From: Thermoleophilia bacterium
GTDB taxonomy: Bacteria > Actinomycetota > Thermoleophilia > Gaiellales > Gaiellaceae
Assembly: GCA_014534415.1 (NCBI GenBank)
Contig: JACVRM010000034.1
Coordinates: 1-16,707, forward strand
Direction: 5' to 3'
DNA length: 16,707 nucleotides
A model generated the notes under the pieces. It saw only the letters and a program-made list of their open reading frames with translations. It was not told the DNA's origin and searched no databases. Below are positions 13,485 to 16,707 of this stretch, one piece after another; the stretch's first letter is position 1; each line of letters begins with the position of its first letter. The translations under genes were made by a program, and so were the position numbers.

Positions 13485-13885
13485 GCCTCGCCGAGCTGAG
13501 GGGCGACGTCGTCATCCTTGCCTGCGCGATCAGCGCCGGCATCCACGGGGCGCTCGTGCCCGGCCACCTCGACGAAGGCACCGGGCCTGGTCTCGGCTTC
13601 GCCGCCGCGACGGCGGCGCTCGCGGCGTTGGTCGTCTGGCTGACGCGGCGGCCCGCGAGCCTGCCGGCTCTCGCAACCGCGGCGGCGACGCTCGCCAGCC
13701 TCCTCGCCAGCTACGCGCTGGCGATCACGACCGGCTTGCCCCTCCTGCATCCAGACGCGGAGCCGGTCGACGGCCTCGCCCTCGCCACGAAGGCGATCGA
13801 GGCCGCCGGCCTGCTCGCGGCGACGAGCCTGCTCTGGAGGCCGTTCGCCGTGACACTCCTGCAACCGAAAGGAACACTGACATGA
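13481..13885 (+). CDS. Four-helix membrane protein with HGALVPGHLDE motif
   Basis: The protein has 134 residues from GTG 13481, overlapping the cupredoxin stop by four bases; its TGA overlaps the next ATG by four. Hydrophobic segments are at about 8-24, 38-55, 62-83 and 100-118. Between the first two lies SAGIHGALVPGHLDEGTGPGLGF (about 18-40), with His22, His29, Asp31 and Glu32. Another polar site is LLHPDAEPVDGLA (89-100), with His90 and Asp98 ahead of helix 4, which carries Lys104 and Glu107. I recall the His-x-Ala-Leu-x-Pro-x-His motif from conserved actinobacterial membrane proteins of unknown function. Position between a cupredoxin and a His-rich secreted protein makes a metal- or redox-linked role likely but unproven. 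Confidence 0.75.
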   Translation: MSLAELRGDVVILACAISAGIHGALVPGHLDEGTGPGLGFAAATAALAALVVWLTRRPASLPALATAAATLASLLASYALAITTGLPLLHPDAEPVDGLALATKAIEAAGLLAATSLLWRPFAVTLLQPKGTLT

Positions 13886-14595
13886 ACACGCGTACCTACC
13901 GCCCCATTCCTGTGGCGCTGACGATGCTGATCGCGATCTTCAGCGCTGTCGTCGCCCTCGCCGTCGCCGGCGGCCACGACGCGGCGGCGCACGGGAACGG
14001 CGACCAGCATGCGACGACGCATGCGACCGCCGCTGACAACGCGGCGCGGATCTCGAGCAGTGAGTTCGCTCTCCGCCAGGAGATGCGCCGGCTGTGGGAA
14101 GACCACATCACCTGGACGCGCCTGGCGATCATCAGCCTGACGACCGACTCTGCGGACACCGAGGCCACGGTCGGGCGGCTGCTCGAGAATCAGACCGACA
14201 TCGGTGACGCAGTGAAGCCGTTCTATGGAGAGGCGGCCGGGAACGAACTCACCCGTCAACTGCGCCTGCACATCCTGATTGCCGCCGACGTGGTCGCCGC
14301 CGCGAGGGCGGGCGATCCAGCCGAGCTCGCCGACGCGCAGGCGCGCTGGCAGTCCAACGCCGACGACATCGCCGCACTCCTGAACAGCGTCAATCCGAAG
14401 CACTGGGAGCTGGCGACCCTGAAGGCGGAGATGCACAAGCACCTCGACCTGACGACCCAGGAGGCGGTCGCGAGACTGCAGGGGAACTGGAGCGCGGACG
14501 TCGCCGCCTACGACCAGATCCACGAGCACATCCTCCACATGTCCGACCTCCTCTCGGCCGGGCTCGCGAAGCAGTTCCCGCAGCGTTTCCGCTAA
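13882..14595 (+). CDS. Secreted helical-bundle protein with His-rich N-terminus, unknown function
   Basis: The protein has 237 residues. A signal peptide (positive MNTRTYR, hydrophobic 11-29, cleavage probably after AVA at 29 or AAA at 36) is followed by a flexible His-rich segment with His32, His37, His43 and His47. The rest looks like a four-helix bundle: LRQEMRRLWEDHITWTRLAI (64-83), a helix at 124-142 with RLHILIA, a helix at 175-199 with MHKHLDLTTQEA, and DQIHEHILHMSDLLSAGL (211-228). Each helix offers His or Glu (Glu73/His75, His130, His185/187, His214/216/219). I recall close motif matches in Bacillota proteins that carry unreliable names, so this is a real family without a known role. 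As last gene of the cupredoxin operon it may bind metal or heme outside the cell. Confidence 0.8.
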   Translation: MNTRTYRPIPVALTMLIAIFSAVVALAVAGGHDAAAHGNGDQHATTHATAADNAARISSSEFALRQEMRRLWEDHITWTRLAIISLTTDSADTEATVGRLLENQTDIGDAVKPFYGEAAGNELTRQLRLHILIAADVVAAARAGDPAELADAQARWQSNADDIAALLNSVNPKHWELATLKAEMHKHLDLTTQEAVARLQGNWSADVAAYDQIHEHILHMSDLLSAGLAKQFPQRFR

Positions 14596-14618
14596 CCGCT
14601 GCAGCGCTCGCGCTGAGA

Positions 14619-14651
14619 TCGTCCCGGAGCGGCTCTTCCGCTCCGGGACGA
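14619..14651 (+). terminator. Strong 14-bp hairpin terminating the cupredoxin operon
   Basis: TCGTCCCGGAGCGG (14619-14632) and CCGCTCCGGGACGA (14638-14651) pair perfectly around a CTCTT loop, 24 bases after the operon's last stop codon. The following CTCGTTATA is only mildly T-rich. Position and strength support a transcription terminator. Confidence 0.8.
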
Positions 14652-14812
14652 CTCGTTATAGGACGTCTTTCAGATCGCGCCATCCTGGAGCGCGCGAGCG
14701 GGCGCCGCTGACGACGCCTCGTTCGCGGTGATCGCGCGCGGCTCGCGTTTTCGACAAGCGCGCGACCCTATTCGAGAGGTAAGAATCGCGCCCGAGGCGT
14801 CACCAAAGAGAC

Positions 14813-15028
14813 ATGCAAACGAAGATGGCGAACGGGGCGCATCACGAGATCTTGCGCTGGCGGCGCGAGCAGCTCATCGATTCGGGCTTTTCGCTGTCAG
14901 CCGCAGCGCGCCTGGCCGACGACGGGCGCTACGACCTGCACGCGCTGATCGAGCTGGTCGAGCGCGGCTGTCGGCCCGAGCTAGCCGTACGAATCGTCGC
15001 ACCACTGGACGACAAGGTCGCCCGGTGA
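14813..15028 (+). CDS. Small soluble protein of unknown function, upstream of sigma factor
   Basis: The protein has 71 residues from ATG 14813 (ATG 14825, codon 5, is an alternative); the ribosome site (AAAGAGA) is weak. It contains LRWRREQLIDSGFSLSAAARLAD (15-37) and YDLHALIELVERGCRPELAVRI (40-61), two helical segments. I recall this pattern from small conserved actinobacterial proteins of unknown role. Its TGA (15026-15028) overlaps the GTG of the sigma factor gene (15025-15027), so translation is coupled. Charged, no membrane segment, one Cys (Cys53). A role in the sigma factor circuit is suggested only by position. The 217-base gap before it holds the upstream operon's terminator and then probably this operon's promoter, which I cannot define. 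Confidence 0.7.
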   Translation: MQTKMANGAHHEILRWRREQLIDSGFSLSAAARLADDGRYDLHALIELVERGCRPELAVRIVAPLDDKVAR

Positions 15029-15735
15029 GCACCACTACCCATACAGTCGCGGATCGAATGGAGTCGACGACTCACCCGTCGGCCGGGGTTTCCGTTCCGC
15101 CGCCCGCGGTCCTCGACGACGAGTCGCGGGTATGGCTGCGCGACCTGCGGGCGGAAGGCCGCACGAAGGATGACGCTGTCGCGCGCCTGCACGCCCTGCT
15201 CCTCCGCGCCGCGCGGTACGAGTGCGCCCGCCGCCGCCCGACGCTGCCGCACCTGCGCGGCAACGACCTCGACGACATCGCGAACCAGGCCGCCGACGAC
15301 GCGCTCGTCAGCGTGCTCGCTCGCCTCGACGACTTTCGCGGCGCCAGCCGCTTCACGACTTGGGCCTATAAATTCGCGCTGCTCGAGGCGGCGGTGAAGC
15401 TGCGGAAGCGCTCCTGGCAGGGGCGGGAGTTGCCGCTCGAGCCTGAGACGTGGAGCCTGTTCACGAGCGTGGGGATCGAGCCGGACGAGGAGGTCGAGCA
15501 AAGCGAGTTGCTGACGACCGTGCAGCGGGCGATCGCGGACCTCTTGACGCCGCACCAACGGCGTGTCCTGGTTGCCCTCGCGCTCAATGGCGTGCCGATC
15601 GACGTGCTCGCCGAGCGGCTGAGTACGACCCGCGGCGCGCTCTACAAGACGCTGCACGACTCGAGGCGAAAGCTGCGCAGGCATCTCGACGAGCAAGGGC
15701 TGTCCGTTGACGCACTATTGGAGGAGGCGCACTGA
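15025..15735 (+). CDS. RNA polymerase sigma factor, sigma-70/ECF-like
   Basis: The protein has 236 residues from GTG 15025 (ATG 15058 is the alternative start). The first ~45 residues are a poorly structured Thr/Ser/Pro-rich extension. Region 2 spans about 50-130: NDLDDIANQAADDALVSVLA (80-99) then RLDDFRGASRFTTWAYKFAL (100-119), the core-binding and -10-recognition helices with the FTTWAYK motif. Region 4 covers about 163-222 with PHQRRVLVALALNGVPIDVLA (176-196) and RLSTTRGALYKTLHDSRRKLRRHL, the -35-recognising helix-turn-helix. There is no region 1.1 or 3, as in ECF factors. The gene is coupled to a zinc-type anti-sigma-like gene by a one-base overlap (TGATG). Its stimulus and target promoters cannot be read from the window. 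Confidence 0.9.
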   Translation: MSTTTHTVADRMESTTHPSAGVSVPPPAVLDDESRVWLRDLRAEGRTKDDAVARLHALLLRAARYECARRRPTLPHLRGNDLDDIANQAADDALVSVLARLDDFRGASRFTTWAYKFALLEAAVKLRKRSWQGRELPLEPETWSLFTSVGIEPDEEVEQSELLTTVQRAIADLLTPHQRRVLVALALNGVPIDVLAERLSTTRGALYKTLHDSRRKLRRHLDEQGLSVDALLEEAH

Positions 15736-15968
15736 TGGAGCGACCGGAACTCAAGCAGGCGCTCGGCCGGCTCCTCGGACCGGCCGCGCCTGAAGTCGGC
15801 TGCGACGTCTGCTTCGACGAGCTCGACCGTTACGTGGAGCTCGAAGTGGCCGGCCGTGACGCCGACGCCGCCATCCCGGGTTTGCGCGCGCACCTGGAAG
15901 GGTGCCCCGCCTGCCGTGAGGAGCACGAGAGCCTGTACGCGCTCGTCAGCGGCGAGCAGGTTCTCTAA
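15735..15968 (+). CDS. Zinc-finger anti-sigma-like protein (soluble)
   Basis: The protein has 77 residues from ATG 15735, overlapping the sigma stop by one base, and ends in TAA. It contains Cys23-x2-Cys26 (CDVC), then FDELDRYVELEVAG (27-40), and His53-x3-Cys57-x2-Cys60 (HLEGCPAC). The HxxxCxxC element is the signature of zinc-binding anti-sigma domains (zf-HC2/ZAS-like). CxxC plus HxxxCxxC offers more ligands than one zinc needs, so redox sensing is possible. No membrane helix is present, so it should be cytoplasmic. Gene order sigma then anti-sigma and coupling support control of the sigma factor at 15025-15735; direct binding is inference. Confidence 0.82.
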   Translation: MERPELKQALGRLLGPAAPEVGCDVCFDELDRYVELEVAGRDADAAIPGLRAHLEGCPACREEHESLYALVSGEQVL

Positions 15969-16294
15969 CGAGCGCAAGGAAGCGCCGCCTTCACCTGGCG
16001 TTGCCGCCCGCGGCGTGAGTGCGGCCGCGATCGGTCGCCTACGCCAGTCCAGTCAGTCGCGGTATGGAGCGAGCGACGATGACAGGCCGTCCGCGGTGCG
16101 TATCACGCCCGTCGAATTCGCGCGGCCACGGCGCCTTGAAGGCGGCGTTCCTCGGCAGCGCGGCAACTTCGGCTGGGCACGCGTGGAGGTGCGGCGCCCG
16201 TCGCCGTACGGGCCCGGCCACTTGTCTCAGCGCGCCTTCGTCGAGACGACGATTTCGTCCCGGTGGCCGGCGACCACTTGCCGACGCGGCGGTA
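15969..16294. other. Gene-free stretch, nothing recognised
   Basis: Between the anti-sigma stop and the ArsR promoter I find no ORF with a good start and ribosome site. One plus-strand frame is open through about 16060-16290, with moderately G/C-ending codons (ITPVEFARPRRLEGG, then NFGWARVEVRRPSP), but it resembles no family known to me. It may be chance or a gene remnant. No clear terminator is visible after 15968 apart from a short GCCGC/GCGGC inverted pair near 16003-16014. Confidence 0.4.
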
Positions 16295-16323
16295 TTGCAT
16301 CGCAGCGCCGAGCCTACTATAGT
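16295..16323 (+). promoter_or_regulatory. Promoter of the ArsR-SRPBCC operon
   Basis: TTGCAT (16295-16300) and TATAGT (16318-16323) lie 17 bases apart, close to the sigma-70 housekeeping consensus and unusually A/T-rich for this DNA. Transcription would start near 16330, at or within a base or two of the ATG at 16331, predicting a leaderless mRNA. No ribosome site precedes the ATG, which agrees. Confidence 0.65.
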
Positions 16324-16338
16324 GAACCTAATGGTTCA
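16323..16338. promoter_or_regulatory. Palindromic operator TGAACC-TAAT-GGTTCA over the ArsR start codon
   Basis: Perfect six-base arms (16323-16328 and 16333-16338) surround TAAT. The site shares one base with the -10 element and covers the predicted transcription start and first codons (ATG GTT CA). A dimeric winged-helix repressor bound here would block initiation, so autoregulation by the ArsR protein is likely. Confidence 0.65.
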
Positions 16339-16642
16339 GTATCCAGCGACCGTCGACCGCGCGTTCGCGGCCCTCGCCGACCCGACCCGCCGCGCCGTCC
16401 TCGAACGGCTCGGTTCCGGCAGCGCGACGATCAGCGAGCTGGCCGAGCCCTTCGGCATGTCGCTGACCGGGATGAAGAAGCACATCCGGCTGCTCGAGGA
16501 GGCGGAGCTCGTGACGACGGAGAAGGTCGGCCGTGTCCGCAGGTGCATGCTCGCGCCTTACGCCTTCGAGGGCATCAGCACGTGGCTGCAGCGGCTCGAC
16601 CGCTTCGCGCAGGTCGTCGAACGCACGAAAGGAGACCGATGA
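16331..16642 (+). CDS. ArsR-family winged-helix transcriptional regulator
   Basis: The protein has 103 residues from ATG 16331; the frame is open upstream to 16019, but that part is Arg-rich, lacks coding character and includes the promoter. The sequence follows the ArsR pattern: ATVDRAFAALADPTRRAVLERLG (6-28), TISELAEPFGMSLTGMKKHI (33-52) as helix-turn-helix, LLEEAELVTTEKVGRVRRCML (54-74) as recognition wing, and a C-terminal dimer helix with WLQRL. The Asp-Pro-Thr-Arg motif and the missing metal-binding CxC in the DNA-binding helix place it in the non-metal subgroup that pairs with SRPBCC proteins. Its TGA overlaps the ATG of the downstream gene by three bases, so the pair forms an operon. 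The ligand is unknown. Confidence 0.9.
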   Translation: MVQYPATVDRAFAALADPTRRAVLERLGSGSATISELAEPFGMSLTGMKKHIRLLEEAELVTTEKVGRVRRCMLAPYAFEGISTWLQRLDRFAQVVERTKGDR

Positions 16643-16707
16643 ACACCACCACCGTCACCACCCCGAACGTGCTCGAGATCCGCGTCGAGCGGATCTTCGA
16701 CGCACCG
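16639..16707 (+). CDS. SRPBCC/AHSA1-like domain protein (N-terminal fragment, runs off right edge)
   Basis: Only 23 codons are present, starting at ATG 16639, which overlaps the ArsR stop (ATGA). The start reads MNTTTVTTPNV, then LEIRVERIFDAP, the first beta-strand and Asp-Ala-Pro turn typical of AHSA1-like SRPBCC proteins. ArsR-SRPBCC pairs are widespread in actinobacteria; the SRPBCC protein is thought to bind a hydrophobic ligand. Only the first strand is visible, so the call leans on context. Confidence 0.72.
   Translation, partial: MNTTTVTTPNVLEIRVERIFDAP

Noticed and set aside
16019..16330. N-terminal extension of the ArsR protein from ATG 16019
   Set aside because: The extension is Arg/Ser-rich, unlike ArsR proteins, and contains the promoter and operator; ATG 16331 fits the family start exactly.
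1..16707. CRISPR arrays, insertion sequences, attachment sites, rRNA or tRNA genes
   Set aside because: Read through on both strands; no regularly spaced repeats, transposase motifs, terminal inverted repeats or structured RNA signatures were seen.

Overview
The window is strongly GC-rich and uses frequent GTG starts, 1-4 bp stop/start overlaps and strong AAGGAGG ribosome sites. Its gene content (DUF2231, DUF899, GH15 trehalase-like enzyme, ArsR/SRPBCC pair, ECF sigma with a zinc-type anti-sigma) fits a high-GC Actinomycetota chromosome. A Thermoleophilia/Solirubrobacterales-like source is plausible, but this is inference. I see no phage, transposon, CRISPR, rRNA or tRNA signal.

Left flank (1-2039, minus strand): the 5' part of a DUF899 thioredoxin-like gene, a 430-base stretch with a coding-like but startless frame, a four-helix membrane protein behind a 10-bp inverted repeat, and a COG2345/SufR-like winged-helix regulator with a C-terminal cysteine cluster.

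Central plus-strand run (2123-9087): DUF2231 membrane protein, a second small membrane protein, a gluconate 2-dehydrogenase subunit-3-like protein, a GMC flavoprotein dehydrogenase with a three-cysteine motif, another small membrane protein, a PQQ-type sugar dehydrogenase-like beta-propeller with a C-terminal membrane anchor, and a thiamine-diphosphate enzyme of the acetolactate synthase/pyruvate oxidase class. Together they look like a membrane-associated sugar/alcohol/2-oxoacid oxidation module that could feed electrons to the respiratory chain. The regulator at 1305-2039 is divergent from it.

Convergent minus-strand operon (12581 down to 9311): GH15 glucoamylase/trehalase-like enzyme, a four-helix membrane protein and a short-chain dehydrogenase, all overlapping. 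GH15 would release glucose, a possible substrate for the oxidation module.

Plus-strand four-gene operon (12838-14595): a three-helix membrane protein with one His per helix, a cupredoxin lipoprotein with a full type-1 copper site, a four-helix membrane protein with an HGALVPGHLDE motif, and a secreted helical protein with a His-rich N-terminus. It ends in a strong hairpin. This is the best candidate for an undescribed system, probably copper or redox related.

Right flank: a 71-aa unknown protein, an ECF-type sigma factor and a small zinc-binding anti-sigma-like protein, all translationally coupled. Then follow a gene-free stretch and an apparently leaderless ArsR regulator, whose palindromic operator covers its own start codon, coupled to an SRPBCC/AHSA1 gene that runs off the end.
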